A stretch of DNA of 64,000 nt from Hanleya hanleyi. Lineage: Eukaryota > Mollusca > Polyplacophora > Lepidopleurida > Hanleyidae. Location: contig JAVTVY010017482.1 in NCBI GenBank assembly GCA_036873755.1, forward strand, positions 1 through 64,000, given 5' to 3'. Position numbers and translations under genes: made by a program. Shown piece by piece: positions 10,254 through 21,314 of this stretch (positions within the stretch are counted from its first letter, which is position 1; each line of letters opens with the position of its first letter). The notes beneath the pieces are model-generated. The model was not told where the DNA came from. It did no database searches and saw only the letters and a program-made list of their open reading frames with translations.

Positions 10254-11028
10254 GAAGTCAGCAATGAAGAGGTAGCTGGAATTTCTTATACTGTACCAAT
10301 TGCCAACAAATTTAGTGCTCTTCTTGATCAAATGGACTGCACATCAGTGCTTTGTGAACAACAGATATCTGTAACTCCTCAAAGAATGTCTGTGAATACT
10401 GTATCTTGTACTAGTAATGTGAACTTGGATGGATTTAGATCAGATTTCATGGATAGTTTTATTAATATATTCTCCTACCTTGATACATGTACAGGAAAAC
10501 ATTCAGTGCTTTCTGAGAAACTGATATCGGTTACCTGTAACTGTGGTGCCAATTCGCTTGTCTCATGTGACACATCAAACTCTACCAAAGATAACTCATC
10601 TGATAAATATGTATCTAATGTTAAGGCTGTTAGTGGAATGAAAGATGTAAACATCCCTGAGTGTCCTCCAAGTGTGTCTGTGAATTCTGTACCAAATAGT
10701 GATGTAAATGATGTAGGCTTAGCTGATGTCTCTAGTCATTCAACCTCAGATATACCTGTGATGATAGATATGATTAATATGTTCACATATTTAAATTCTC
10801 TGAACCACATGAAATACCTGAGTATCTTCTGCTATGGGGATGTGCAAAGCAAAAATAGTGATACACAAACCATTTTCCAAGCTGATTGTGATGTAAAACT
10901 CTGGAATCACAAGAACAACTTCTTAGCCTGTAATATAGAGTTGGGCCTCCCCTCAAAAGGTCTGAAAATTGGACACTTGAACATTCGTCACTTGATCCCA
11001 AAGGTGGACCAACTACAAATACTGCTCA
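10254..11028 (+). pseudogene. CR1-like element ORF: linker and endonuclease start, interrupted by Gypsy insertion
   Basis: In the same frame as the zinc knuckles, a linker (VPIANKFSALLDQ and a Ser/Val-rich stretch) leads to the endonuclease start LKIGHLNIRHLIPKVDQL, with the conserved Asn of LNxR intact. The frame is cut at 11028 by the LTR of the Gypsy element. Codons continue in phase at 17956, after one copy of the CTCA duplication is removed. Confidence 0.75.
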
Positions 11029-11309
11029 TGTTACCCGGCAGGAACCGGCACGATGGCCTGAAAATCAGGAAGAAGAGCACGTTAAATCAAAGACGTAGCA
11101 GTCTCTTTATTTCTCAGAACTGGAAGTGCGGCGCCTAAACTAACCAATCAGAGATGTCGTTACGAACACACCCTCGATTAAAGCTTAGTTATTCCAGTTA
11201 TCGCCCCCTTGACCACAACCATTCCTTAGACTAGCTCAATGAACTTTTTAATGGGCGGTGCCCGAGAACTATTACAATTACTCTTCAGTCTAATCTTACA
11301 GGCCTCACA
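11029..11309 (-). repeat. 3' LTR of the Gypsy element
   Basis: 281 bp. In element orientation it starts TGTGAGGCC and ends CCGGGTAACA. It carries a GATTGG (CCAAT) box and an AATAAA polyadenylation signal (minus strand of 11106-11111). Confidence 0.95.
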
Positions 11310-11320
11310 CTCTCCCCCAC
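11310..11320 (-). other. Polypurine tract
   Basis: The minus strand reads GTGGGGGAGAG immediately before the 3' LTR, the expected plus-strand DNA primer site. Confidence 0.85.
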
Positions 11321-11775
11321 ATACATAAATGTCGCCCCGACATTAACAACATTTAATGCAATAATTTGTCTATTAATGCAGACTACCTTCCTTACTGAAC
11401 ATACACCTGAAATGACCTCATCATTCCCTGACGGTGACCTGTGCTAGCTGTATTCAATAAGAGTTGTACTCGTGAGCATGGGAATAATCAGTCACTGAAT
11501 GGCCAGTTCAATGAAATGCCCTAAGCATAGATATCCCATGTTCATACTAGTATCGGTGACACTCTAGCAACAGTCTCTAGTCAACACGTATCTGTGGTTT
11601 CTACCGACGTTCATCCTATCCAGCTTCCACTCTCACACATATAGTCAACACAGTTGAGTTTCCAGCTGCCATCGATGAACCTACAATACCCGTCTCACTT
11701 GCTAACCACATTAACACGATTCTGGCGTATTCCAGTTCACAGATATTTTCGTTCCTAACACAAATAATGTTTCCT
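11321..11775 (-). other. Untranslated region between pol and 3' LTR
   Basis: About 455 bp downstream of the pol stop. An 88-codon minus ORF (11616-11882) overlaps the pol end and has no recognisable domain. No env-like frame was seen. Confidence 0.6.
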
Positions 11776-14700
11776 TTACCATCCTGGCACCAATCTATAG
11801 GCTGGTAAGTTACCAGGGCATGGTAACCCCACACCTTGCAACATGTGAATAGCAGGTTGTCTGTACTGTGTGACCTGCCCAACTACGTCATAAGTTAGTC
11901 TTGTAGGAGGACGGCGTTCTCTACGGGGCCTGATATAACCAGGCAGTGATGACTGGTCCGATGCCGATTCTGACTGTCCATTCACGAGGTCTGTCGGTCT
12001 ACGATCAGTCAGCTCTCCTGTATTAGGTCCTCCTGATGGTTCGACACTTTCATTTGAGTCAACATTCCGAGTACCATGCTGTAGTGGGATAAACACATCT
12101 GCATTCGGATTGCGCCCTGGTTCTTCAATCCATATCTGCCAATTGTCCTCATCGGTATTATCGGTCTCATCCGGACTAGTAGCCACTATCTGAGGGGAAG
12201 CCTTATCAGTCTGGTGTGGTGGTGCTTTCTTCACACGTGGTTTCTTCGCAGGTGATTCCGGGGACTCCAGAGGTAGTCCATCACAGGGCAACAGCAGGTT
12301 ACGATGAACAGTCCGTTTGCGACCCTTGCCATTCTCTGCACAAATTTCGTACACTGGACTGTCGTCGTTAACTCTTCGGAGAACTACTTGGACTTGATCC
12401 TCCCAATAGGACCGAAGTTTACCAGTGCCACCTCTTTCAGAGAGGTTGCGCATCAAGACACGATCATTCGGTAACAGTATGCTGCTTCTCACCCTTTTGT
12501 CATACCCCTTTTTGCCCTTGTCAGCCGATTTGCTCGCATTCTGGGACGCAATGTCATATGCCTGCTGCATGCGAGTTCTCCACTCCTCCACATATTTCTG
12601 TGAACCGCCACCATCATCTTTGTTGAGCCCAAAGATGATATCGACTGGGAGACGAGGTGAACGTCCAAATAGCAGAAAGTACGGCGAATACCCTGTGGAA
12701 TCGTTTCTCGTACAGTTGTATGCATGCACAAGCTTATTCACATGACTCTTCCAATCAGTTTTGCATTCTGTTGAAAGGGTCTTCAGCATCTGAATGATGG
12801 TTCGGTTCAGTCTTTCCACTTGTCCGTTCCCTTGCGGATGGTAAGGTGTTGTCCGAGAAGCACATATGCCAGACAATTTCTGAAGATGGTGGAGCAGTGC
12901 ATTGTCAAATTCCTTGCCTTGATCGTGGTGCAGTTTTGCCGGAAAACCAAATCTGGGTATGAAATCATTAAATATCTTCTCTGCCACAGTTCTGCCAGCT
13001 TTGTTTGTTGTGGGGTACACCTGCGCAAATCTCGTGAAGTGATCCACAATGACAAGAAGATACTCAAATTTCCCCTTACACACATCCAGATGTAGGAAAT
13101 CTATTGAAACAAGTTCAAATGGCATGCTGGTCACAATTGGCTTCAAAGGTGGACGTGTTGGTAGATTTGGTTTCCTGTCCTTCAGGCACTGACAACTATG
13201 TAAGGTGTAATACTGTACATCTTTGGCCATCCCTGGCCAGAAGAATCTATCACGGATCAGGGACATTACTCTGTCTACACCCAAATGTCCCATATTGTTA
13301 TGGAGTTCAGTCAAAGCAATCTTGTGGAACTCTTTCGGTAGGACGAGTTGTGTACGGACATTACCACCAGGAAGTGTGCACTTGCGTATTAGCACACCGC
13401 GATCATCCAGTTGGAGTTTTCGTAGTTCCTTCAGCAGTGGATTTTTCCCATTCAAGCGCTTAACCTGCTGGTAAGTATTCCGCTTACCATCCCGTACCAG
13501 ATGCAGTACTGGAGAGATCATCTTATCCTTCTCTTGAGCCTTGATGATGTCAGCGGATGAGAAAACAGGGAGGGAACTATCTACCACTGGATCGAAAAAC
13601 TCCTCAGGAATAGACGACTCATCAGCGATGGAAGCGATCAGCATCGGTTCTGTGGTGACAGCAGTACTAACTGCCTGGCAAGTAGCGCTAAGTGTGTCCG
13701 GTGTAATAGACTCGGTACATTCCACCACCATCTCCTCAATGTCTGTGGAGATTCTTGAGAGCCCATCCGCGTCTCCGTTCTTCCTACCCGGTCTGTATTT
13801 TATACAGAAGGAATAGTCCGCTAGCTCAGCCACCCATCGATGGCGGGTGGCATCTAATCGTGCTGTCGTCAGGATATATGTTAGCGGATTATTGTCTGTG
13901 TAGACAATAAATGAGGGGGCATAGTATAAGTAATCCCGGAATCGTTCACAGATTGCCCACTTCAAGGCCAGGAACTCGAGCTTCCCGGAGTGGGTATGAT
14001 AATTTCTTTCTGATGGGGTTAGCGTCCTAGAGCCAAACCCGATCACTCCTAGCCTACCATCCTTCTGTGGCTGATAAAGGACGGCACCGAGACCGGTTTG
14101 TGAAGCATCCACATGTAGGATGAATTTCTCGTTGTAGTTGGGATATGCGATCACCTGGTCTGAGAGGAGATCATCAACTAATGCACCCAGCACTTCGGCA
14201 TGCTTCTCAGTCCATACAATCCGCTGGGAAGATGGTGCTTGCTGAGATTTGACTTTGCCACGTATGGATTTACCCTTCTTCTTGGGACTGATGTTGGGCT
14301 CCTCCTTTTTCAACAAATCGTAGAGTACGCTGGCTCTCCGTGAGAAGTCCTTCAAATATTTGCGGTAGTAGCCAAGGAAACCGAGAATTTTCCGAAGTTC
14401 TCCTACAGTTTGCGGTTGACGATCTTTTAATTTCCTTACAGGTTCCTTTTCCGCGGGATCCATTTGATACCCTTCCCTCGACACGATATGACCGAGGTAC
14501 TTTGTTTTGCTACGGAACATTTCACACTTGCGCGGCTTCAGCTTAATTCCTTTCTCTCGTAGCCGACGGAGGACCATTTGGGTATGAGCCAGGTGCTCAT
14601 CAAAGGTGTCGCTATATACTAAGATGTCATCAAGGTATGGAATGCACACTTTGTCACGGAGGGATTCCAAAACAGAGTCCATGAATCCCTGAAATGCTCC

Positions 14701-16296
14701 CGGGGCTCCTGTGAGCCCAAACGGAATGCGTTCCCACGAAAATTGACCCCAGGGTGTCACAAAAGACGTGTATGATCTACACTCCTCCTTAACAAACCCT
14801 TGATGGTAAGCACTACCCTGGTCAAGTAGTGTAAACCAGGCTTTACCACCAAGTCCATCCAAGGCGTCCTGTATCCTGGGAATGGGATGGCGGCCTTGGA
14901 CAGTTTTTGCGTTGAGACGTCGATAGTCTATGCACAATCTGAGTGTGCCATCGCGCTTGCGCACACAGACCATTGGACTGGCATAGGGAGAACTACTCTT
15001 TTTAATCCACCCTTTTTCGATCAAGTCCACCAGATAGTCCTTTACCTCTTGGTACAGTGGTCGTGGAATAGATACGTAATTTTGGTGCACAGGCTGATCA
15101 TCAACTAGTTTGATATCAAGTTCCAAGTCTGGGGCACAACCTATATCATTGTCGTTTCTTGAAAACGCACCCGATTCCTCGTATAACATTTGGATAACTT
15201 TTTCTCGTTGATCGGATGTCAAGTTGCTTTGAGTCAAATCTACAGGGGGGTGCCACAGAGAATCAGTAGGTGCTTTTTCAGACGGTAGATTCGATGCGGA
15301 CTCTGTTAAGGGCGTGGAGTTCTGATTCAGGGGAATGACTGAGCGCGTTTCCTGGAGGGAGCCTAATTGACTTCTACTACGTATCGACAAGTCCCTATCA
15401 GTGGTGTTGGTTACCATAACAGATACCGGTACTCGATAACCTCGCTTAACAGTCACTACAGAACTGTGTACTACTAGCCCATCTGGCCAGTTCTGTTCAA
15501 CATTTGGCTCGAAAAGCACAGTTTTTGCTTCCCCAAATTTGGTACGCACTTGACATTTCACAGTAATGCTATGCCCACTCGGCACCTTGATTCCCTGCCG
15601 CCCGGTGGACACAAAGGCGAGTTCATCGTCGTCTTGAACAGACATCAGTTTCACTACTGCAGACAGGGTAGATTCAGACCTGGCTGGTAAACCTGATTGT
15701 ATAAGGTCTACCTTGGCCTGTGCCGCTTGATCGCCACCAACTGTCTCATTTAGATACTGACCGATCACATTGTAGCCAACTATAGGTCTCTCACAATTAA
15801 CACTCGTCACAAGGAATGGTACTTGAAATTTTCTGCCGCTACAATCGCCCAGAAGTTTAAAATCCACCGGTGTCCATCCTTCGAATGGTACCGATGCCCC
15901 ATTAGCTGCTGTGACAGTTAAATGTTGTTCACCTAATAGTTCTGAAATTGGTCTTATTTCAAAATGTGGGAGATTTGTTCTCGCCCACCCTAATGGCAGG
16001 AGACAAATCTGTGAGCCTGTGTCCCACAAAACCTCGGTAGTTACATTGTCCAGTGAACACAACATCTTACAATGTGAACCTATTAATCTTATCATTTCCT
16101 GTTGTACTAGGGGTACAGAAGGTTTACCCCAGACTGATTCATTACCTTCAATTCTTTGAATAGTCATGCAAATGTGTTCATGTTGTTCCCTGTGGTTTAA
16201 TTGACAATCTCGAGAACAGTACTCTACAGCAAAACAACCTTTACACTGAAACTTCACTGTATCCAATGTCACACAGCATCCCGCACATGTTGCCAT
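11776..16296 (-). CDS. pol: Gypsy pol polyprotein with N-terminal MYND zinc finger
   Basis: 1,506 codons. Residues 4-43 form a complete MYND finger (Cys 4, 7, 18, 21, 27, 31, His 39, Cys 43). Then come an aspartic protease ([12 protein letters not shown], Asp92), RT ([21 protein letters not shown], catalytic YLDD at 554-557), RNase H ([23 protein letters not shown]), and integrase with an HHCC-like zinc region. The integrase DDE triad is Asp1066, Asp1125 and Glu1161, with the canonical 35-residue gap. A C-terminal GPY/F-like module follows ([11 protein letters not shown]...[16 protein letters not shown]). Pol starts 32 nt after the gag stop in another frame, so it needs frameshifting or reinitiation. 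Oddities: the MYND finger, and CQC where the integrase zinc site usually has CxxC. Confidence 0.92.
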   Translation of the reverse strand: MATCAGCCVTLDTVKFQCKGCFAVEYCSRDCQLNHREQHEHICMTIQRIEGNESVWGKPSVPLVQQEMIRLIGSHCKMLCSLDNVTTEVLWDTGSQICLLPLGWARTNLPHFEIRPISELLGEQHLTVTAANGASVPFEGWTPVDFKLLGDCSGRKFQVPFLVTSVNCERPIVGYNVIGQYLNETVGGDQAAQAKVDLIQSGLPARSESTLSAVVKLMSVQDDDELAFVSTGRQGIKVPSGHSITVKCQVRTKFGEAKTVLFEPNVEQNWPDGLVVHSSVVTVKRGYRVPVSVMVTNTTDRDLSIRSRSQLGSLQETRSVIPLNQNSTPLTESASNLPSEKAPTDSLWHPPVDLTQSNLTSDQREKVIQMLYEESGAFSRNDNDIGCAPDLELDIKLVDDQPVHQNYVSIPRPLYQEVKDYLVDLIEKGWIKKSSSPYASPMVCVRKRDGTLRLCIDYRRLNAKTVQGRHPIPRIQDALDGLGGKAWFTLLDQGSAYHQGFVKEECRSYTSFVTPWGQFSWERIPFGLTGAPGAFQGFMDSVLESLRDKVCIPYLDDILVYSDTFDEHLAHTQMVLRRLREKGIKLKPRKCEMFRSKTKYLGHIVSREGYQMDPAEKEPVRKLKDRQPQTVGELRKILGFLGYYRKYLKDFSRRASVLYDLLKKEEPNISPKKKGKSIRGKVKSQQAPSSQRIVWTEKHAEVLGALVDDLLSDQVIAYPNYNEKFILHVDASQTGLGAVLYQPQKDGRLGVIGFGSRTLTPSERNYHTHSGKLEFLALKWAICERFRDYLYYAPSFIVYTDNNPLTYILTTARLDATRHRWVAELADYSFCIKYRPGRKNGDADGLSRISTDIEEMVVECTESITPDTLSATCQAVSTAVTTEPMLIASIADESSIPEEFFDPVVDSSLPVFSSADIIKAQEKDKMISPVLHLVRDGKRNTYQQVKRLNGKNPLLKELRKLQLDDRGVLIRKCTLPGGNVRTQLVLPKEFHKIALTELHNNMGHLGVDRVMSLIRDRFFWPGMAKDVQYYTLHSCQCLKDRKPNLPTRPPLKPIVTSMPFELVSIDFLHLDVCKGKFEYLLVIVDHFTRFAQVYPTTNKAGRTVAEKIFNDFIPRFGFPAKLHHDQGKEFDNALLHHLQKLSGICASRTTPYHPQGNGQVERLNRTIIQMLKTLSTECKTDWKSHVNKLVHAYNCTRNDSTGYSPYFLLFGRSPRLPVDIIFGLNKDDGGGSQKYVEEWRTRMQQAYDIASQNASKSADKGKKGYDKRVRSSILLPNDRVLMRNLSERGGTGKLRSYWEDQVQVVLRRVNDDSPVYEICAENGKGRKRTVHRNLLLPCDGLPLESPESPAKKPRVKKAPPHQTDKASPQIVATSPDETDNTDEDNWQIWIEEPGRNPNADVFIPLQHGTRNVDSNESVEPSGGPNTGELTDRRPTDLVNGQSESASDQSSLPGYIRPRRERRPPTRLTYDVVGQVTQYRQPAIHMLQGVGLPCPGNLPAYRLVPGW

Positions 16297-16328
16297 TTCT
16301 TGGGACTTTGACTGTCCGGGGGCAGGCG

Positions 16329-17597
16329 CTAGTCCCTTTTGGCTGCCCCTCGCCCGTTTCCCTGTTGCTGTTTTCGCTTCAGTTTGCAGCCAGACATGAA
16401 GTGTTCAGATGAACAGCAGAAGTAACAATGATCACATCTTTCGAAATCATTATTTCGACGACAATTCTCACACCCGCGTCTGCGACCCGACTTTGGAAAA
16501 GGTTCCTTCCGTTTCTCATCCTGTGTCTCCTTCAGGTCTTCTCTCATGGCTGCAACATCTGCTTTGAACTCTCTGCGGAGATTTTCCAATGCCTTAGTCA
16601 ATGTTAACTCATCACTGGTCTGTGCGTCAAGTTCATAAACTTTACCCTTGTTTGCTGGAGTTTTCGTTTGAACAGTCTGTTTTCGATTTCTCTCAGTCAA
16701 CGCAGCACTTGAGGCGCTGACACTACCGACAATTTCCTCATCTGTTGGATTCGCATTCAGTATGTCCTTTAAATCCTGACCCAGGGCGGGGTCCCTAAAT
16801 CCTGTGTATATGGAACGCAGTGTCATCCTCCTGACCAAGAGGGGGTCATATTGGAGGCCAGATCCTTCTTCCCTCGATGTGAAGGTGATCTTCTGCCCCA
16901 GACCTAACATTCGCAGTACAAAATCAAGAGTTTGTTCACCTGTACCCTGCTTCCCATCACTTAAGTCCTGGTACAACTCGGTTGCCGTCTTCTCGTTATA
17001 GTGGCCTCTAAGAAATTTACGAAGGGTGGGTAAGGTCAGGTGATCATTACCGTCAAGATATTCTCGTAGCTCCTGAGAGGGGTGTATGGCCTTTTTGACT
17101 GCTTCAATAATTTCCAAGTCCGTATAGCCCTTACTACTGCCAGCCTCCATTTGGCGTATAATGTTGATGAAACTCACACCATCACTGCCCTTAATGGTTC
17201 CGCTGATGCTGAAATCTTTCCGTAGTGCCAGTCCAATTGGCACTGTTGGCGATGGCGTCGGCGGGTGTGCGCTTTGATTGGTCCGATCAGGGGCTGGGTT
17301 CATATTATTGTCATCTGGTAATGGCTTAATCAGAGCCAACAATTCCACCAACTGAATTTTCCCGTTTTCTTCATCATCCATGACGTGGGCCACAAATTTC
17401 TCAATGGCGATTGTTAATCGCGCTTGGGTCGTATCCGTATGTCGTGTCGGGATATGAAGATCTTCTGTCACTTTTTTTAGTTTGTCCAGAGACAGGTGGT
17501 ATAAATGTCTCTTGATCTCTAGCTGTATCTCTTCGATTTCCCTTTCCTCGGCCATCACTGCTGTACTCTGCCTCAACTCGTTCCAGATGACTTCCAC
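16329..17597 (-). CDS. gag: Gypsy gag polyprotein with CCHC knuckle
   Basis: 422-codon structural protein that packages the element RNA. The N-terminus is helical ([24 protein letters not shown], here cited only as a region at residues 20-45), with a Pro/Thr-rich linker and a capsid-like region around residues 125-300. The C-terminal nucleocapsid has one complete zinc knuckle at residues 391-404 ([14 protein letters not shown]), preceded by another Cys-rich cluster ([13 protein letters not shown]) and followed by a basic tail. The ATG at 17595-17597 is the first long-frame Met after the 5' LTR and leader. Gag and pol are transcribed together from the LTR. Confidence 0.88.
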   Translation of the reverse strand: MEVIWNELRQSTAVMAEEREIEEIQLEIKRHLYHLSLDKLKKVTEDLHIPTRHTDTTQARLTIAIEKFVAHVMDDEENGKIQLVELLALIKPLPDDNNMNPAPDRTNQSAHPPTPSPTVPIGLALRKDFSISGTIKGSDGVSFINIIRQMEAGSSKGYTDLEIIEAVKKAIHPSQELREYLDGNDHLTLPTLRKFLRGHYNEKTATELYQDLSDGKQGTGEQTLDFVLRMLGLGQKITFTSREEGSGLQYDPLLVRRMTLRSIYTGFRDPALGQDLKDILNANPTDEEIVGSVSASSAALTERNRKQTVQTKTPANKGKVYELDAQTSDELTLTKALENLRREFKADVAAMREDLKETQDEKRKEPFPKSGRRRGCENCRRNNDFERCDHCYFCCSSEHFMSGCKLKRKQQQGNGRGAAKRD

Positions 17598-17651
17598 CCA
17601 CGGTAACGTTTGCCCTCAGTATACTACTGGGCTGACGACAATGGACTGGAT

Positions 17652-17667
17652 CCTGGCAAGCTCGCCA
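17652..17667 (-). other. Candidate primer-binding site of the Gypsy element
   Basis: Three bases inside the 5' LTR the minus strand reads TGGCGAGCTTGCCAGG, starting with the TGG expected opposite a tRNA CCA end. The tRNA is not identified. Confidence 0.55.
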
Positions 17668-17670
17668 AAT

Positions 17671-17951
17671 TGTTACCCGGCAGGAACCGGCACGATGGCC
17701 TGAAAATCAGGAAGAAGAGCACGTTAAATCAAAGACGTAGCAGTCTCTTTATTTCTCAGAACTGGAAGTGCGGCGCCTAAACTAACCAATCAGAGATGTC
17801 GTTACGAACACACCCTCGATTAAAGCTTAGTTATTCCAGTTATCGCCCCCTTGACCACAACCATTCCTTAGACTAGCTCAATGAACTTTTTAATGGGCGG
17901 TGCCCGAGAACTATTACAATTACTCTTCAGTCTAATCTTACAGGCCTCACA
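17671..17951 (-). repeat. 5' LTR of the Gypsy element
   Basis: 281 bp, identical by eye to 11029-11309. It drives transcription leftward across gag and pol. Confidence 0.95.
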
Positions 17952-18894
17952 CTCACAAAACGTAGACAAGAAGTTGACATACTAGGACTCACAGAAACAT
18001 TTCTGAAGAAGCGTCACAGTCAAAAACTCACTGAAATCCCAGGCTATGTTACTGAAAGAAAGGACAGGAAGAGAAAATGGGGAGGTGGGATTGTAGCGTA
18101 CCTATCAGAAACCATTCCATTTCTCAGGAGAGACGATCTCGAAAATGAAACCCTGGAAATTATATGATTAGAAATTAAACTTATAAATTCTAAACCATTC
18201 ATCATCGGCTTTGTTTACAGACCCCCAAATGCTCCTGCAAAATGGATACAAGAATATGAGCAAGTTTTAAGCAAAGTTTATTTTGAAGAAATAATTACTA
18301 GGTGATTTTAATATCAATGTACTAAAAGACATTCCACACAGATGGGCTGAATGTTCTGACACGCACACATTAACACAACTTATTGACAAATCAACACGAA
18401 TAACTGAACACACTGCCACACTTATTGATCATGTTTACTCCACCAACCCAGAAAATATTTACTACACCAATGTACTCGACCTATCTCTTAGTGATCATCA
18501 GGCGGTCTTCATTGCTCGCAAATGTAATTACAATAGCAAGACCCACTCCCATAAAACAATTACATATAGGGCTATGAAAAATTTTGATGTAGACAAATTT
18601 CGAAGTGAGCTCCAAGCTGAGGACTGGTCAACTCTTGTAGATTGTGAAAATCCCAAAGTTGCACTGGACAACTGGACTTGTTCTTTCATCAAAATTATTG
18701 ATCAAAATGCTCCAGTGAAAGAGAAAAGAGTAAAACGAATTCGTCAGCCAGAATGGCTGAATGAAGAAATAATACATGCCATGCAGGAAAGAGATAGACT
18801 TTCAAAACAGAATGATACTAGGACAGCAAAACAAATGAAAAACAATGTCAATAGTCTTATACATAAAGCCTGGGACGAGTATAGAGGGATATGA
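17952..18894 (+). pseudogene. CR1-like element: rest of endonuclease and start of RT linker, 3' truncated
   Basis: Continues the frame interrupted at 11028. Endonuclease landmarks are DILGLTETFLKK (Glu), WGGGIVAYLS, FVYRPPN, LGDFNINV and LSDHQAVF (SDH). There is an in-frame TGA after ETLEII (about 18161-18163) and a frameshift near 18290. Bases 18574-18894 encode the linker before the RT (RIRQPEWLNEEIIHAM). The RT itself is missing. Loss of the 3' half is unusual, because these elements normally truncate at the 5' end, so a later deletion is likely. Confidence 0.7.
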
Positions 18895-19784
18895 AACGCG
18901 GCTCCTCTCTTTGAACTAGGGTTTGTCTCGCTAATTGATATGTTAATGAGTGATTAGTGATTGGTTAATTAGTACGCCTCGTCACTGATTGGCTTTTGTG
19001 TGCAAAAGACCGTCACGTGTGCTTCGCTGCGAGTCCCGCCCTGTTTCGCTGGTCAATGCTGGGCGAATACACGTGCTTGTCACCAAGGCTCCATTAACGT
19101 GAACGCCAGTCAACTCAATTTAGGCCAAGATTGGTGACAAAAAAAATCCTTTACAGCTTAACGAGTGGCAAAAGGAATACATCATGCAAACGACAAGAAA
19201 CAAAACTAGTGCACAGAGAAAAAAAATCTAAAAAAACATATGACCCAAAAGAGTAGTTCAATCACAAAAACGTACAAGAATTGTGAGATTTGTTCAGAAT
19301 TCTACATATTTGGCATTTTTACGATTTTCACGAGCAATTATTTACAAAAACAAAAATGGAAAATTAAAACATTTTGCGTACTGTCAATGACATGCTTGCA
19401 TATTTTGTAAAAACTAGCACAGATATGCTTCAATAATTGAGATAAATGAGAAGTTTGATCACAAAGAAGGGGGAAAATGAGTTTTTCCTCGCCGCTCCAG
19501 CCGCTCAGTAAATCGGCAGCGCAGAGCGGTCGAAAGTTGTCATGATAATATGCATCTTTTCGATGAAAACCCCTCAAAAGTTTCTTCTCTCAAAATAGTA
19601 CCCGTCTCGATCAAATAATCTCATGCAAATTACTGCAGAAGAACGTCTATAAATCTGGTAAAATCTGGAATGAATTCGTGACGAAAACTAGGCGATGCAA
19701 AGGCTCACGCGCGTAGAGCGCGAGATCTGGCAGGGGAGACATACGTTCAGCGGGAGCTCGCGGCGGCGCCTTTGATGTTGGGGT
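18895..19784. other. Stretch without gene
   Basis: No credible ORF or RNA gene. An octamer-like ATGCAAAT occurs at about 19623 and a GC-richer patch at 19690-19780. Probably repeat-derived. Confidence 0.4.
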
Positions 19785-20360
19785 ACGTTTTTCACTGAGA
19801 TACGTAATCCAAGATGGCTGCCATGGACCATATTGGATTCACTCCGTTCCACATCTTGTTAACACGATATCTCAAAAACAAATCAACCAATCGACTTCAA
19901 ACTAGGGAAGGTTTTTCACATCAGTTAGACGGCCATTGGTATTGGTTTTCACTGAGGTACATAATCCAAGATGGCTGCCATTGACCATATTGGATTCTGT
20001 CCATCCCACATCTTGTGAACGCGATATCTCGAGAACAGTTCGACCAATCGACTTCAAACTTGAGAATGTGCTTCACATCAATTAGACGGCCATTGGTATT
20101 GATTTTCACTGAGGTACAAATCCAAGATGGCTGCCATTGACGATATTGGATTCCATCCGTCTCGGATCTTGTGAACGTGATATCTCGACAACAATTTGAC
20201 CAATCAACTTCAAACTCGAGACGGTGCTTCACATCAGTTAGACAGCGATTGGTATTGATTTTCATTGAGGTAGTATGTAATCCAAGATGGCTGCCATTGA
20301 CCATCTTGGATTTCACTCACCCATATTGTACCCATCTGTGTTGTGAACGCGATATCTTGA
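19785..20360. repeat. 157-bp tandem repeat, about 3.6 copies, with YY1-like motif
   Basis: Four copies of CCAAGATGGCTGCCAT start near 19809, 19966, 20122 and 20282, giving periods of 156-160 bp. Each is followed by a CCATATTGGATT-like segment and a GCGATATCTCGA-like segment. Divergence between units is moderate, so it is an old array. Small ORFs through it are chance. Confidence 0.85.
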
Positions 20361-21314
20361 TCTATTCCACTCATCGATTTATAAACCTCACCATCCACAA
20401 ATCCATATACAACTACAGACTTACATTCCAGTGTTACACTACCCATTACTGCTTCCCAAACCTCCTCAAATTGTCTCAACAATTCCAGATGAACGTCTCT
20501 TTCCACATACACATATCAACTTTCCAAGTTATATTTAAGGAGATATTGGAAGCGTATATGCTGTATGCTCTCAAACAGGCTACTTGGCGGAGGACCTGCT
20601 AGCTACTCAGCTTGTTATTATTATTAGGCAGCTTAAATGATCTTAAATGTTCGTACACAGTTCATTATGTGTCCAATTCAGTCGCTTTCTTAGGGAACTT
20701 TTTTCCACTCAAATTTGTGACAATGTTTCCAATCCACAAAAAGAAACTTACCAACAAGGCTTGGCAAGTCCATGCAAATTTTACTTCATATTACAAATGA
20801 TCTTTGTCTCAAAAAATAGCCCCATTGGGTCTATAGGTGTCCAATAATAGGGGCTGTTCAATAACCGAGCAGTACTGGTTACATATAATGTATAACCACG
20901 TAGATAGATGTAGGCCTACCTATGTTCATTTTTTTTGTCTGGGCATGATCGTGTACCCCAAAATTCTAGCTGACTGGGCATTGGTACGTCTAGTCAAGAT
21001 TCAAGATTTTATTGTACGAACACCAGATATGGCAGAGTACAAGAGTAAATAAAATCAGTACAACAGTAAAATACTGAAATGCAAAACAGAAGCACATGCA
21101 ATCTATATACATGAACGCGTATATCTGAACGTGAATATAGCTTTGGTAAAGAACGGTCACTAGCTATCATTTCTATACCATTTCAGGAGTGTTGAACACA
21201 CTGTATTAATTATTGTTGGACTATCACGACATGACATTATGAAAATAAATTTATCAGCAGTTGTTAATTTCATCAAGTGACATGACTCTGATTTTATCAG
21301 GGTCATGCCGTACG
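20361..21314. other. Stretch without gene
   Basis: AT-rich. No conserved coding motif seen in several short ORFs. Confidence 0.4.

Larger units (their letters stand above)
11029..17951 (-). mobile_element. Full-length Gypsy LTR retrotransposon with MYND-finger pol
   Basis: 6,923-bp element on the minus strand. The two 281-bp LTRs (11029-11309 and 17671-17951) are identical by eye, TG...CA bounded, and flanked by the target duplication CTCA (11025-11028 and 17952-17955). A purine tract abuts the 3' LTR and a TGG-starting candidate primer site abuts the 5' LTR. Gag (422 codons) and pol (1,506 codons) are open. LTR identity means a recent insertion. It sits inside the endonuclease frame of the CR1-like element and is probably still competent, though expression is unknown. 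Confidence 0.93.

Noticed and set aside
11616..11882. env-like or extra ORF after Gypsy pol
   Set aside because: 88 codons overlapping the end of pol, no signal peptide, membrane anchor or known motif.
19338..19577. 79-codon minus ORF
   Set aside because: No recognisable motif, repeat-rich context.
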